The translations under genes and the position numbers were made by a program. Positions 1 to 25,500 of a DNA stretch of 64,000 nucleotides are shown in pieces (the first letter of the stretch is position 1; each line of letters starts with the position of its first letter). The DNA lies in contig CM067589.1 in assembly GCA_034336665.1 (NCBI GenBank), positions 1,807,720 through 1,871,719 of the forward strand. Reading direction: 5' to 3'. The DNA comes from Luscinia megarhynchos (lineage: Eukaryota > Chordata > Aves > Passeriformes > Turdidae). Under the pieces are notes generated by a model. That model saw only the letters and a list, made by a program, of their open reading frames with translations. It was not told the DNA's origin and searched no databases.

Positions 1-239
1 CCCAGGTGTGTGCCACCCTGCCCAGGCGTGTGCCAGCCTGCCCAGGTGTGTGCCAGCCTGCCCAGGCGTGTGCCACCCTGCCCAGGTGTGCCACCCTGCC
101 CAGGTGTGTGCCACCCTGCACAGCTGTGTGCCAGCCTGCCCAGGTGTGTGCCAGCCTGCCCAGGTGTGTGCCACCCTGCCCAGGCGTGTGCCAGCCTGCC
201 CAGGTGTGCCACCCTGCCCAGCTGTGTGCCACCCTGCTG
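1..239. repeat. Minisatellite, about 20-bp unit
   Basis: Tandem units of the form CAGGTGTGTGCCACCCTGCC with variants (GCC/ACC, TGTG/CGTG). The array is already running at base 1, so its true length is unknown. It is open in three plus-strand frames, which gives spurious Cys/Pro-rich ORFs. Confidence 0.9.
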
Positions 240-2085
240 CCCAGCACTGCAGCTCCACTCCTGCTGCCTGGACATGCCCTGCAGCTGTTTGTGACTGACC
301 TGGGCGCTGCTGCTCCCTCCCTGCCGCTCCCTCCTGGTTTATTTAACCCTGGATGGGGTTGGAGGCCCCTGGGCTGAGGTTCTGTCCCTGCATGGTGCTG
401 CCTGGCCCCAGCAGTGCTTCTTCTCACCTGTTTTTGTTCTGACTTCCCTGGATCTGCCGGTGGGTGCCTCAGCTCCCACCTGCCCTTCCCAGAGAGGATG
501 AGGATGGGATGGAGGTGGCCCTGGCTCGGTGCTGGGGCCTCACCTGGCTCTGCAGCTCCTTCCAGCAGGACTCCTGCCATCTGGTTTGCATGGCTGATCC
601 AATAACTCTGGCAATTGGCTTTCCTAAGGAGGAGGCAGGAGGAAAAAGGCAAGGATGGCAGGTCTGACCATGGAAAAGCTCCCACACTGATCCTGTTTCT
701 TGTACTTTCCCCTGCCAGCAGGGCCCTTTCCCACTGCCAGGCATGTCCATTGCTCTCCCAAAGCATCCTGCTGCCATCCCAGCTGGGGATGGGTGTCCCT
801 GGCTGTGCCAGCACAGCAGCAGGAGCTGCCTGCAGCCATCTCAGCACTGGTGGGGCTGGGCTGGGCTGGGAGGGTGAAGGTTTGAGGTCTCCACTAAATG
901 CTCCAGCATCCCTTCGTGTCTCTTCCCCACCTCTGCTGGGGTCAGGAATGTGCCAGGGTTCCAGCTCAGTGGCTGCAGGAGCTGTGCTCACAAGCCAGGG
1001 CAGCAGGACAGGCTGGTGTCTCACTGTTAGTGCCCAGCCCTGGCTCTCCAGGGCAGCTCCTGGGGGCAGCTCTGCCTTTTCCCCCAGTTCCACACTCCTT
1101 GGCTGCTCCATTAGCCCGGGGCTGCTGCTGGGTTTGGGGCTCTTTGCTGCACGGGGCTCACCAAGAAATTGTTGGTGGGGCTTTTTGCTCTGGAGCTGAA
1201 GCTCATGACACATTTCTGGCTGTTCCCTGGGGTCAGCAGGGGGAGCTTGGCTGGTGTGCTGCAGGGCACTGGCATGGCTTGCACTGGAGCCTGCAACACA
1301 GGGTGGGGATTCTCAGCTTCTGATGCATAGAAGTTCAGTTATTTAATGCTCCTGCCCTGCAGAGATGCAGATTCTTGGTGGCTGCTTGGCTGCAGCCCTG
1401 CTCCAGTTGGGCTGCATTTGGGAGGGGTGGTGCCTCCAGCAGCTCCGGTGGGTCAGTGCTGCACTGGCAGCATTGTCCTTGTCACCAGGAAAGGGCTGAG
1501 CCCCAGGGCTGGGGAGAACAGCAGCAGCTTCCCCTCCCAGTTAGTGAAAATGGGGAAAAGGGCTTTGTTATGAGTGCCTTGGAGGACAAACTTTCTCCTC
1601 CCCATTTCTGATCTCCTAATTAGTCTGACCCAGGGGGAGGGGGCACAGTGCTGGGAGGCAGAGCCTGTCAGGAGAGATGGGAATTAACAACAGGGATTAA
1701 CACCTTTAATAAAAGTGCTCTGCAACCCAACTGAACAACCCCTTAGAGGAGATCACAGAGCTGGACTGGCCCTTCCTTCAGTTTGAGTCTCATTTGTATG
1801 GCTGTTGGAACAAGTGGGTGTGTCAGACTGTGCAGGGTTGGAGGGAACTTTCTGTCCCGAGCTGGGTGGAAATCTGGGTGAGATGCTCTCCACAAACCTG
1901 TGTGTGCTCCCAGTGCTGACTGAGCCAGCAGGGATGTGTTTGTGGGTTTCTGCAAGGAAGGGTGGCTGGTCACACCTGCAGGAGCAGAGCTGGGTCGAGG
2001 CAGAGCAGGGACAGCCCCAGCAGTGTGCTGGCTCCTTGCAGTCAGGAGCAGTCCCAGGAGGTGACTGTGTGTTTCCATCTGCCAG
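1..2085 (+). other. MAPT: MAPT intron upstream of exon 5 (3' portion)
   Basis: Position 2085 ends a good acceptor (pyrimidine-rich tract then CAG). Apart from the minisatellite at 1-239 the stretch is GC-rich unique-looking sequence. No segment with paired splice sites and tau-like coding was found here, so no exon 4A equivalent is claimed. Confidence 0.8.
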
Positions 2086-15176
<13,091 letters not shown>

Positions 15177-17241
15177 TCACGGCGCGGCGGCCACCGGGAG
15201 AGAAGACAAGGGAAGGAAACAAAAAAAGAAAAGAAACGAAAATAATAATCTGGCCTTCTTCCTCTGTTCCTTTTACAGCTGCTTCCCCGTCCCTAACTGG
15301 TTAATGATTTAACCTGCTTTTACTGTTCATTCAGCTCTAGCTCCAGGACTTCAAATTCAGTGACACTATGAGGTACAAAACCTCCTCTCCCCCTGCTCCT
15401 CGGAGCGCACAGCCCGTCCCGTCCCGTCCCGTCCCCGCTGCCGCCGCGTCCCTCGCTGTCCCAGCCGGGGAGGGGGCGGCCCCAGCTCGGCCCGAGCCCC
15501 GGCAGCGCAGGGCGGCCTCGGGAAGGGGCTGTGCCCCCGCCCAGCCCGTGCCCTGCTGGCCCGCGGGCCGGGCGGGTCCTGGGCGCGCAGCCCCGCCGTT
15601 CAATTTGCCTGCTGATTTGGAAGAAACCTTTTGTTTTTATTTCCGAAAGCCGAGATGTGTATGAAGATAACGGCCAGGCCCCCCCAGCCCGCTCCCAGCT
15701 CCGGCAGCTGGAGCTGCGGCGTTCCCCTCTCCGTGGCTGTGCTGGAACCGCTGAGTGGATGAGTAGAGGCTTTTCCCCTTCCTTTGGCAGCCCCTCGTGT
15801 CGTAGAGTAGATTTGTCTGTATATGCTTGGACCGTGCCAGGGTGATTGTTTTCATAAACGAGCATGTGTTTGAAAAAAAAAAAAAAATGCTGTAAGTAGT
15901 TTTGAGCTGCCCGCGCCGGCCCCGCCGCAGCGCAGCCCCGCGTGTCTCCGGAGCTCGGGCGGGCGCTCGGCTCCGGGGCTGGGATGGCTCCCGCACTTGG
16001 GCGCAGCTTGTGACATTTCTGGGTTGTTCTTTTTGTTTCCCTGCAAGGTCAGCTCAGCGATGGCGGAGGTGGCAGCTCCATGGCTCTGCTGTGCCGGTGG
16101 CAGCGCTGACAGCCCGGGGAGGACGCGGGGGCGGCGCCAGCAGCTCCCCCAGCCCGGGGGCACTGAACCCCCTTTCGGGGCTCCCCGCAGCAGCTCCGAG
16201 CCCCCCGGCACCGCTCGGGGACAGCAGCCAGCCCGCTTCTTGCTTTGGCTGCCTTTGTTCCCGGCAGCTCCAGGGGTCCCGCGGCTCTCCCCGCCCGCCC
16301 CGTCCCTCTTACAACCAAAGAGGCCGAGATGCCGCCGCTGCGGCTCCGCCTGTCCTGCCCGTGTCCCCCCGGGGCCCCGCCGAGCTCTGGGGGCGCAGCG
16401 GGGCTGGGAGGGCAGAGGGGCCCGGAGCCCTGCAGCCCCGGCTGTGCTGCGGGGAAAGCTCGGCTTTCCCAGCGAGCGCTGGGATCCTGTGTGACAGGGC
16501 TGCGGGGACAGGGCCTGGCTGTCCTTGGAGTGTCCTTGGGGTGACGCCGGGTGCCACCCAGGCTGTCAGGGCAGCGACTCTCCCGGGACAGGACCCGCTC
16601 CCACCCCTGGAGCTGTGAACCCGCTGCCCCCTGTCCCTCTGCGGGGCCTGGCTGTGGATGGGGACGGTTTGGGGGGTCCAACCCTTCTCTCTGCAGCCCA
16701 GGAGCTGCTTTGTTGCTGGGGAGAGGCTGGTCCAGCGCCACCACCGTGTCCAGCTTGTCACTCGCTCCGTTCACTTTGACTCCATGATTGTAAGACTCTG
16801 TGCTCCGTCCCTGACCCCGCGGCGCTGTTGGAGCCGCGGTTTTTGTCCTTTGTAGAACGAGCAAGTTGGGAGAAGCCCCAAAGCGTCACCCCGACCCCTT
16901 CTGGGCTGCAGGACGGGGCAGCTGAGCCCCCGTCCCCTCTGTGCAGCCCCCGAGGGACACCAGCGCCAGGGCTGGGACGTCCTGTGTGAGCTCCGGGGCG
17001 CAGCCCCTTCCTCCCGCGGGTGTCCCCAGCCCCGGCCGCCCTGGGGCGCCAGGACAGCCCTTGCCACCCCCCGTGCCACCTGCTGTCCCCTCCAGCAGCC
17101 CCAGCCACGTCCCCTGCCCCGACCCTGCGTTCAGACCCAGCCTGAGGGTCCCCGTGAGCAGCCACACAACCCGACCCCAGCTTCTCCTTTACTCCACACA
17201 CATCTTGGGTCTGAAAAGGGTTAAAACCGGCACTGATTGAA

Positions 17242-17257
17242 AATAAAAATGAATAAA
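17242..17257 (+). terminator. MAPT: Possible upstream poly(A) signals
   Basis: Two AATAAA hexamers, 17242-17247 and 17252-17257, about 210 bp before the main signal; they could give a slightly shorter 3' UTR. Confidence 0.4.
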
Positions 17258-17458
17258 AATTCTGCACTCCAAAAGATTCTCCGTGTTAGCCAAGGTCGGT
17301 GCCAGCCCGAGCGGCGCTGGCAGCCCCGCGCCCGCCGGGGAGGGAGGGAAGGTTTGATCTCAGTGTATCATTCTAGCTTAGCTTCTGTCTGTGGGTGTCC
17401 ATAGTGTATCGTGTGTTTAACAACTGGTTTACACTGTTGCCGTAAAAGTGAATTTGGA

Positions 17459-17464
17459 AATAAA
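17459..17464 (+). terminator. MAPT: MAPT poly(A) signal
   Basis: AATAAA in TTTGGAAATAAAGTCATTAC, the same context as the end of the human tau 3' UTR. Confidence 0.88.
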
Positions 17465-17484
17465 GTCATTACTACAATAACGAG

Positions 17485-17790
17485 AACTGGCGCCTCTTTC
17501 GCATGGGGGGACACGGGGTGGGGGATCCACCCACGGAATCAGCAGAGGGGCAGGGACCCCTCTGGGGACTTTGCTTTACACACGAGTCCCTGGATGAGAA
17601 CCAGCAGCACCCAGTTAACCCCAGAAATGTAAAATAACCCCAGAAATACAAAATAACCTCCAGCCCGGGGGCTCCTCCTCTTGCTGACAGTAACTGCTGG
17701 AAAGGAACATCACACGGGAAAAAAGAACGCAGGGGGAACCAGTGGATCTGAGGCCCCTTCCCTGTCCCAGCCCAGCGTTTCACACTCATC
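17485..17790. other. MAPT-KANSL1 intergenic gap
   Basis: About 300 bp between the predicted 3' ends of the convergent genes. A 15-bp unit (CCCAGAAATRYAAAATAAC) is repeated twice near 17620-17660. No gene was seen. Confidence 0.6.
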
Positions 17791-17794
17791 AAAT

Positions 17795-19318
17795 GGAATA
17801 TTACGTTTTAATTTTTTTTTTAATCTTTTCTTCTTTTGTTTTTTTTTATAAGCACATTTGTGCTTTGCCAACAGAATCAAGACATTAACAAAGATCAGCT
17901 TCTCGGAAGAAAAGCATTTCTATATAACAAGGACATTACACAGCTCAAAGCAGGAAAAGAAAATATTTACAAAATACAAGGTGGGTTTTTTTTTTGTGTG
18001 GTTTTTATAATGCTAAAAGGGTTATTCAGAATTTTCAACCTTATAAATAGAAAAGCACTTCTGCAGAGGGATATGGTAGCGCCGTTGTTTGTTGGGTTTT
18101 TGTTTGAAAGAAACGATGACGGATCCTTTGAACTAGAACAGAACCAAAACCACGAGATCATGTTGAAAATTGTGAAAATCCCGACCATGAAGCAGTTCAG
18201 CAACTATTTCTTTACGATTACAAAATGGAAAAAAAAAGTCCTTTGTATTTTTTTTCCCGTTTTTTTGGTGATGTGATTATACATAAGACAGGCACGATGC
18301 TAGCAACAGGACGGGCCCAGGAGCCGCCGGCGGGCGCCGGGTGGGGACGGGCGGGGCCGGGAGGGAGGGCAGGGAACCAACGGGCTCGAACTCAAAACCT
18401 GTCGGGGACACCGAGCCCCAAACGAAACGGAACCGACACCGGAGCTGGGACGGCGCCGAGCGGAGCGAAGCTGTGCTGACCCCCAGGAGCCTCCTGCCTC
18501 TCCTCCCCCGACCCCTGTCTGACACAAACCCACCTGCCCAGGGCACAGCTCAGCCCGAGGAATCCTGCTCCTGCTCCGGGACTCCCTGCACAGGGTGCCC
18601 CAGTCCCGCCAGGCCCAGCTCAGTGCGGAGCAGCCACAGGTCCCTCCTTTCCCCCTGCTGGGGATGCAGCCACGGCCAGGCTGCTCCAAACCAGGGAGTA
18701 GAAGGGGAAGGTGTCCCAGGGGCAGAGGGAAGATCAGGGAGGGACAGAATCCCCCGTGGGATGTCTGGAATTACAACCTGGGGCAGGAGAAGGCAGGAGG
18801 GTGGAAGTGCAGGTGGGCACTCTGCAGGTGAGCACAGCCAGACAGTGAAGGTTGCAATCCCAAGACACTTTTCACCACTAATTTCACTCCACTAAAACCT
18901 TTCAGGGTGGGGGGGAGTGGGTTAAGAGAAAACGACACCCTTTTGTTGGGAAAAACTATCCCCGAAATCTGCTAGTCAGCTAAATCCTGTGCTCTAGTTT
19001 TATACACCTAAAGGAGGGAGGAAAGGGGAGGGGTCTGGTGGGCTGCTCCCCTCCCGAGGCTTCACTCCGCTGGGAGGAATCTGGGGGCTCATTCATGTGA
19101 CGAGGAAACATGGAGAAGGAAAAAAAAAAAAAAAAGAAAAAAAAAGAAAACAAAGGAAAAAAAAAAAGAAAACAAAAAACAGTTTCTAAACTCCTTAAAT
19201 TCACTAAAAACTGTGAAAATTCCCGGCAGGATGTTTGAATATCAAACGCAGATTTTGGAAGCTTTAATGCCAAGAGTTAGTTCTGTGTGTTGGTTTGCTC
19301 GTGTCTCCCCGTGGGTCT
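17795..19318 (-). other. KANSL1: KANSL1 3' UTR (predicted)
   Basis: About 1.5 kb downstream of the KANSL1 stop. AT-rich toward the distal end (17820-18290), with a GC block at 18300-18500 and, on the plus strand, an A-rich low-complexity tract at 19110-19190 (T-rich in the transcript). Confidence 0.65.
17807..17824 (-). terminator. KANSL1: Candidate KANSL1 poly(A) signals
   Basis: Reading the minus strand, ATTAAA occurs at 17824-17819 and again at 17812-17807 within an A-rich stretch. They are the last hexamers before the MAPT 3' end. No AATAAA was noted closer, so the exact end is uncertain. Confidence 0.4.
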
Positions 19319-19582
19319 CTATCTGTGCGCTGGCCGCAGGACTGCGGAGCAGGAGGAGGAGGAGGAGGAGGAGGAGGAGCAGGAGGGAGGGGGGCCCGGC
19401 GGGGCGCGGCTCTTGGGGCCGGCCGGGCTGGGCGCGGCCGCGGCGCCGTCGCAGTCCCGGGAGGGTTTGCTGCCCGAGGAGCGGCGGGTGCAGCGGGACA
19501 GGCGCTCCTGCTCCGGCTCCTCGCTCTCCGTCCGCGGGTCGTAGCACAGCGGGAAGGAGCGGCGCTCCCAGGGCTGCACGGC
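19319..19582 (-). CDS. KANSL1: KANSL1 exon 15 (C-terminus and stop)
   Basis: Acceptor CTGCTCTCCCCCAG; 264 nt, phase 0, stop TAG at 19321-19319. It starts [12 protein letters not shown], matching human SVQPWERRTFPL, and has CTRRSSGSK (human CTRRTSGSK) and the ending RPAHR (human RPTHR). Between KSR and RPAHR a run of nine serines bounded by cysteines replaces human HLVAAATAQ; it is encoded by a pure TCC repeat (plus-strand GGA, about 19345-19380). Confidence 0.95.
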   Translation of the reverse strand, partial: AVQPWERRSFPLCYDPRTESEEPEQERLSRCTRRSSGSKPSRDCDGAAAAPSPAGPKSRAPPGPPPSCSSSSSSSSSCSAVLRPAHR

Positions 19583-22500
19583 CTGGGGGAGAGCAGAGTC
19601 ACGACCGGCCCTGGGACAGGCTGGGACAGCCTGGGGACAGCTCTGGGACAGCCTCCAGCCCTCACTCCCCCCAAACCCAGGCTCAGAGCTGCTCTTGGTG
19701 CAGAGCCCCAGGCTGGGCACAGCCCCGGGCAGCTGCAGGAGCTGAGGAGGGGACACCGAGCTCCAGCTGCTGCCACCTCTGCCCAGTGCCCGGGATCCCA
19801 GAGCTGCCCATGCAGGACCCGAGCTGCCTCTGCTTCCCTGCAGTGCCACCCCTGCCCTGCCAGCCCTGCCCTGCCCCCCCAGCAGTGCCACCCCTGCCCT
19901 GCCACCCCTGCTGCCTGCCACCCTGCCCTCAGCTCCCAGCCACCCAGCAGTGCCACGCCCCTGCCCCCCAGCAGTGCCACCCCTGCCCTGCCAGCCCCTG
20001 CCAGCCCTGCCCCTGCCCCTGCCCCCCAGCCCTGCCAGCCCTGCCCTGACCCCCAGCAGTGCCACCCCTGCCCTGCCACCCCAGCAGTGCCACCCCTGCC
20101 CTGCCAGCCCAGCACCCACCTGCTCGTCCAGGCCGGCCTCGGGCGTGGAGCAGCGCGTGTCCTCGCTGGACAGGAGGCGCAGGGAGTCCCGGGACAGGGG
20201 GGTCAGGGGGGCACAGAGCAGGTCGGGGCTGATGGGGCTGCGTGGTGAGTGGCTGTGGGCCAGCTCCAGGTGGGAGTGGTAGCTGCCCACCTCAGGGGAC
20301 GCTGGCTGGGGAGTGGAGGGGTTCCCCAGCTGGGGGGTCGTCCGTCCGTCTGTCGATCTGTAGGACCTGAGACAGGAGCAGGTGTGAGAGCTCAGCCACC
20401 TCCCCGAGTGCTGCTGACCCAGCCCAGGATCCCCCTGCCCTGATGGGAACAGGAGATGTCACAGCCCAGAGACAAAACCCCCCCAGCCCCATCCCACTGC
20501 CTGGGCACATCGCCGATGCTCTCCTCAGGTCCTGTGTCCCACACATCCCCTACACTCCCAGTGCTGCACAAACACCACCACAAGAAGTTCCCCATGAAAT
20601 CGAGACACTTCAAAGTGTTTCCCCCTTCTCACACCTGGCAGCAGCTCAGGGGCTGGGTGCAGGGAACCAGCAGTGCTGGAAATGCAGCAATTTCAGCAGG
20701 TGGGAGTGGGAGGAGCACAGTGAAACCCTGAGACCTCAGATTCCAACCAAGAATTAGGCAAGTCTGAGCCCTGACACAGAGTCCAGATAAAAACCCACAG
20801 GCTACAGCAGAGAAACATCACTGAGCTCCCAAATCCACATGCAACTCTCCAAGATGAGCTGCAACAGCAAGTGGCCATGAAGGACTTCAGATGTAAGAAA
20901 TGGGCTAAAGAAACAGCAGAACATCCCACAGTCCAGGAGCACTGGGAATTGCAGCTGCAGAGGAAACAGGGCAGCAGCAGCTCGAGTGGGGTTTGGCACA
21001 GACCAGGGCTGCTCCTGCAGGAACCCTGAGAATGGCAGGCACTGACCAGGCAGAGCCAAAACCAGAACAGCACCAAGGGCAGTGACAGAGCTGTGGCTCT
21101 GCCCCAGGACAAAGTGACTCCAGCCAACCAAACCCTGGCTGCTGGAACTGAGAGCAGCAAATCTCTTCTTGTGCAGGTTTATGATGAGATCAACAGCTGG
21201 AACAGTGCTGGTTTTAGGCACCACTCACAAAGACACAGCAGAAGGGGAACTGAGTGTCAGGACAGTGTCCCTGACCCTGCAGAACGATGCCCTGTGCCTT
21301 CCCCTGGCCTTCCCCAGCTCCCCACACTTCTGGAGCAGTCAGTGGTGGGGAAGCAGATGCTGCAGGTGCTGCAGATTTCTGCAGCCAAACTGGGCTGTAG
21401 CCTCACCCCCACCCAAGCAAGACTGCACCCTGCTCCCCCATGGGCTCCTCCAGCTGGATGCACCAAACTTCCCAACAGCAGCAGCAGCAGCTTCAGCAGC
21501 CCCTGTGAAGCTCCAGCAGCCCCTGTGAAGGCCCAGCAGCCCCTGTGAAGGCCCAGCTCCCCCAGGGCCGGTACCTGCTGCCCCGGCGCTGGGCAGGCAC
21601 GCTGGTGCTCCAGAGCCACCGCGCCCGCTCCATCTCCTCGCACTTCCCGTGCCGAGCCGCGAACGCCGCGTCCGACAGATCCTCCGCCTGCAAGGCAAGG
21701 CACAGGGCTGGGTGAGAGCCTCCTGCTTCAGAACAACCAGCTCTGTGCAGATCTGCCAGCACCAGCTGCAGTGACAATTTAAATGTTTGTCACTGAACTG
21801 CACAATGTGCTGAGCTGGAAGTGACCCACGGGGATCAGCCAACTCCTGGCCCTGCACAGACCCCCAGCTGTCCCACCCTGTGCCCAAGAGAATCTGGCAG
21901 CCCTGGAAAGGAACCAACACCCTCTGCTGGCTCCCTGCTGAGCTCCCTGCCCCTGATCCCTCCACAGACACTGTTCAGTGACCACCAGCCTCGTCCCACA
22001 TTAACTGGGAAATCAAACCCTCCTCACCTCCTCGCTGTCCTCCTCAGGGTTGGCCTTCAGAGCACTGATATCAACTTCACGCCAGCTGCAACACAACCAC
22101 CGCGGGCATCAGTCAGGGCACAGCCAGAACCAGCTGCACACCCCCCTCCCCACCCAACACTGGCTTTTGGGAAAGAGAAATTCCACCCTGCCACGAGGAG
22201 CAGCACACTTAGGCTCAGTCTGAAGCACCAGTCCTCCCTGGTGGTCTGGTAGCACAGCTGAAGCTTCCCAAGGGCAGAGGAAGCAGAACAGAGGCTGCAG
22301 CATTTCCCTCTCCTCCTCCCTCCTGCTCCACTCTGAATGGGCCAAGGAAGAGCAGAGATGACCAGGAGGAAGAAGGGAAGTTGGGAAGAGGAGGAACTGC
22401 AAGGTTCACCCAGCCCAGGCACCTGCAGAGCTGGGAAACCACTGGGACCGTTGGCTTAGTATCAAGACAAGGAGACAACCAGGACTGACTTCAAATTGAG

Positions 22501-25500
22501 CAGGCTCTGAGCTGGGCTTCGGTGGCCAAGGGACCCTCAGAGAAAACACTGCCCAACTCAGCCAGTCTCCAGCCACGGGATGAGCAGTTTTCCAAGCCCT
22601 GCCTGTCTCCCAGGGAAGCAGCAGAGCACTCTGCAGTCCCTCTGGGGCTGGGCAGTACCTGGGGGTCAGGATCTCCTTGTACTGCAGCTTCTCCACGCGA
22701 GTGGTGGCAGCCACGGACATGGGGATGACGATGTTGTTGATGTCAAAGGAGCTCTCACCCCTCCTCCTCCTCGGCTGCTGCAACACAAGAACCAGGTGAG
22801 ACAGGGATGTGGGGTCTGGCATGAGGGACAGTCACTGCAGGGAGTCACTGATGGGGAGGACAGAATGACCTTGTGTGACCTATGGACACTTCAGAGCCAA
22901 CATCGATTTGCATCAGACCACAGTTCCCCTACAGCCTGCTCCAAAAGCCAAACCCCACTGCCCCAGCAGCAAGGAAACCCAAATCCCAGGGTGAGGATTG
23001 ACCCTTTGGGGAGCACAGACAGACCCTCAGCTGCCTGGGATGCTTGAACACAGGAGCTCCACCCCTGAGCCCACAGCGTGGAGCCCAGGGCCTGGAATCC
23101 TCTTGCTGGAGGAGGGAAACCTCTTCATCTTGCATTTCTGAACAAGCTTGTGAAAGCACAGCAGGAAAAGCAACATGAGAAAAGCAGGGTGGGTGTGCAG
23201 AGCCAAGGAAAGGCTGCCCTGAGGTGCCAGAGCTGCTGAGATGGGCTGTCCTCTGCTCCAAAACACCAGGCACATTCCAGCTGAGCCACCACCGGGTTCT
23301 TCTGACACCCTGATGTCACAGTTGGTGAAGGAACAACTGAACGAACTGTGAAGGAACCCAGTGGGAGCCAGAACCCCACAGCAAGCCTGCAGCAGGGGGC
23401 TCAAGGAGTCCTGCTCTGCTGACCCTGGGTCACACCCAGCTCAGATTTTGGCCCAAAACACCAAATGGGGAAAGAAGCCAAATTCTTCACTGGGGCACCT
23501 GTGAGCTCAGCAGAACTTGGTCTTTCACTGAAGGGCTTCTGCGACTGTGGCCTGGCAGGGTGATGGTGCCACACATCCAACACCCAGCCACAGCCCCAGC
23601 AGCAGCTGAACCAACTGCTCAGCAGGGCCAGAGGACACCGAGCACTCCCCAGCCCCAAACCTGCCCGACAGCAGAGCCCCCCGTGGGGCTGGGCCCAGCC
23701 CCCTGGAGGCAGCAGATACTCACAGCAGAGGCAGAGGTGCCCTGGGCAGCAGAGCTGGGAGCAGAGCCCTCGGAGGAGGCGGAGAGCTGCCGGGCGATGG
23801 GGCTGTGCGGGGACGGGCTCACGGCCGCTGCCAGGTAACTCGGGCCCCCGGCGTCCGGGTGGGGCTTCAGCACTGCAGGGGAGAGTGAACAGCGGCGTCA
23901 GCAACGACCCAGCCCAGCCGAGGGCCGTGGAGGACCAGGGCACCGGGAGAGCACCTGCGGGAGACAGAAGCACCTTCCGAGGCAGGCGGGAGCAGCAGGG
24001 GGAGAGCACAGGGGCGCTGCTGCGGTGGCCACGGGCCCAAAGCAGTGGGAGGCCCCTGCGTGGGGCAGAGCTGGGGGTGCAGCAAAGGCCAAGCTCCCCC
24101 AGCAGGGCCTACCTTCGCTCCTCTCAGACGAGCCGTCCCGCAAGCGCCTTTTGTCGCAGGCAGCAGGCGGGGCAGAGCGCTCCGGCGCGCCCCCGGCCCT
24201 GGCCACGGCCGGAAACTCCTCTAGGGGCGGCCTGTGAGCCTTGTCTGCTTTGGGGTGGGAGCGCTCTGAGGAGGGGAACAGAGAGACAGCCGTGACCTGC
24301 CTGCTCCCGGCTCGTCTGCTGCGCGGGGCTGGGGCACACCCCTCCAGCACGGGGGATGGGGCACTGCTGTGGGCATGGCTGGCACCGAGCACCTGGGGGT
24401 CCCCTAACACCTGGGCTGCACCTGCACACACCTGGGCTGCACCTGCACACACCTGGGCTGCACCTGCAGCCACCTGGACACACCTGGACACACCTGCAGT
24501 CACCTGCACACACCCACAGTCACCTGCACACACCTGCAGTCACTTGCACACACCTGGACACACCTGAAGCCACCTGCACACATGGACACACCTGCAGTCA
24601 CCTGCACACACCCACAGTCACCTGCACACACCTGCACACCTGGACACACCTGGACACACCTGGACACACCTGCAGCCACCTGCACACATGGACACACTCG
24701 CACACACCCGCACACACCTGCACACACCCGCACACACCCTGCACACACCCGCACACACCTGCAGTCACCCGCACACACCTGCACACACCCGCAGCCCCGC
24801 CTCAGCCCCGGGAGCAGGAGCTCAGGCGCTGCAGGCACTGCAGGAGCTGCAGGAGCTCAGGAGCTGCAGAGCTCAGGAGCTGCAGGAGCTCAGGTGCTGC
24901 AGGAGCTTAGGCCCTGCAGGCGCTGCAGGAGCTCAGGTGCTGCAGGAGCTTAGGCCCTGCAGGCGCTGCAGGAGCTCAGGTGCTGCAGGAGCTCAGGAGC
25001 TGCAGGCACTGCAGGAGCTCAGGAGCTGCAGGAGCTCAGGAGCTGCAGGAGCTCAGGCCTACAGGCGCTGCAGGAGCTCAGGAGCTGCAGGAGCTCAGGA
25101 GCTGCAGGAGCTCAGGCCCTGCAGGAGCTGCAGGAGCTCAGGAGCTGCAGGAGCTCAGGACCTGCAGGCGCTGCAGGCGCTGCAGGAGCTCAGGAGCTGC
25201 AGGAGCTCAGGCCCTGCAGGAGCTCAGGAGCTGCAGGAGCTCAGGACCTGCAGGAGCTCAGGACCTGCAGGCGCTGCAGGATCTGCTGCTGCTCTGGGCA
25301 GGGCAGCACTTACTGGCCGAGGAGAGGAAGGAGTTGAGCAGCCGGGGGCGCTCCCTGCGCGCGGGGTCGGCCAGCCCGGGGGGCGCGGGCGCTCTGTGCT
25401 TCAGCGACAGCCTCCTGGGGGCCTTGCTCTTCTCGTAGGGCTTGTTCTGCCACTGCGACTTCAGCATGCTCTGCAGGTGCAGGCTCGTGGGCACATCTGC

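Larger units (their letters stand above)
15177..17480 (+). other. MAPT: MAPT 3' UTR
   Basis: About 2.3 kb after the stop, shorter than the long human tau 3' UTR. It includes an A run at 15873-15887 and GC-rich blocks. The last 130 bp, with ATAGTGTATCGTGTGTTTAA and GTAAAAGTGAATTTGG, match the human 3' UTR end closely. The cleavage point near 17480 is inferred from the signal at 17459. Confidence 0.85.
24266..25313 (-). other. KANSL1: KANSL1 intron 8, mostly two tandem arrays
   Basis: A 1-kb intron almost filled by the arrays at 24405-24795 and 24830-25285. The second starts about 30 nt from the exon 8 donor. Confidence 0.88.

Noticed and set aside
1..239. Possible metallothionein-like or keratin-associated Cys-rich gene
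   Set aside because: The Cys/Pro pattern comes from a 20-bp tandem unit open in all three frames; no start context or splice structure.
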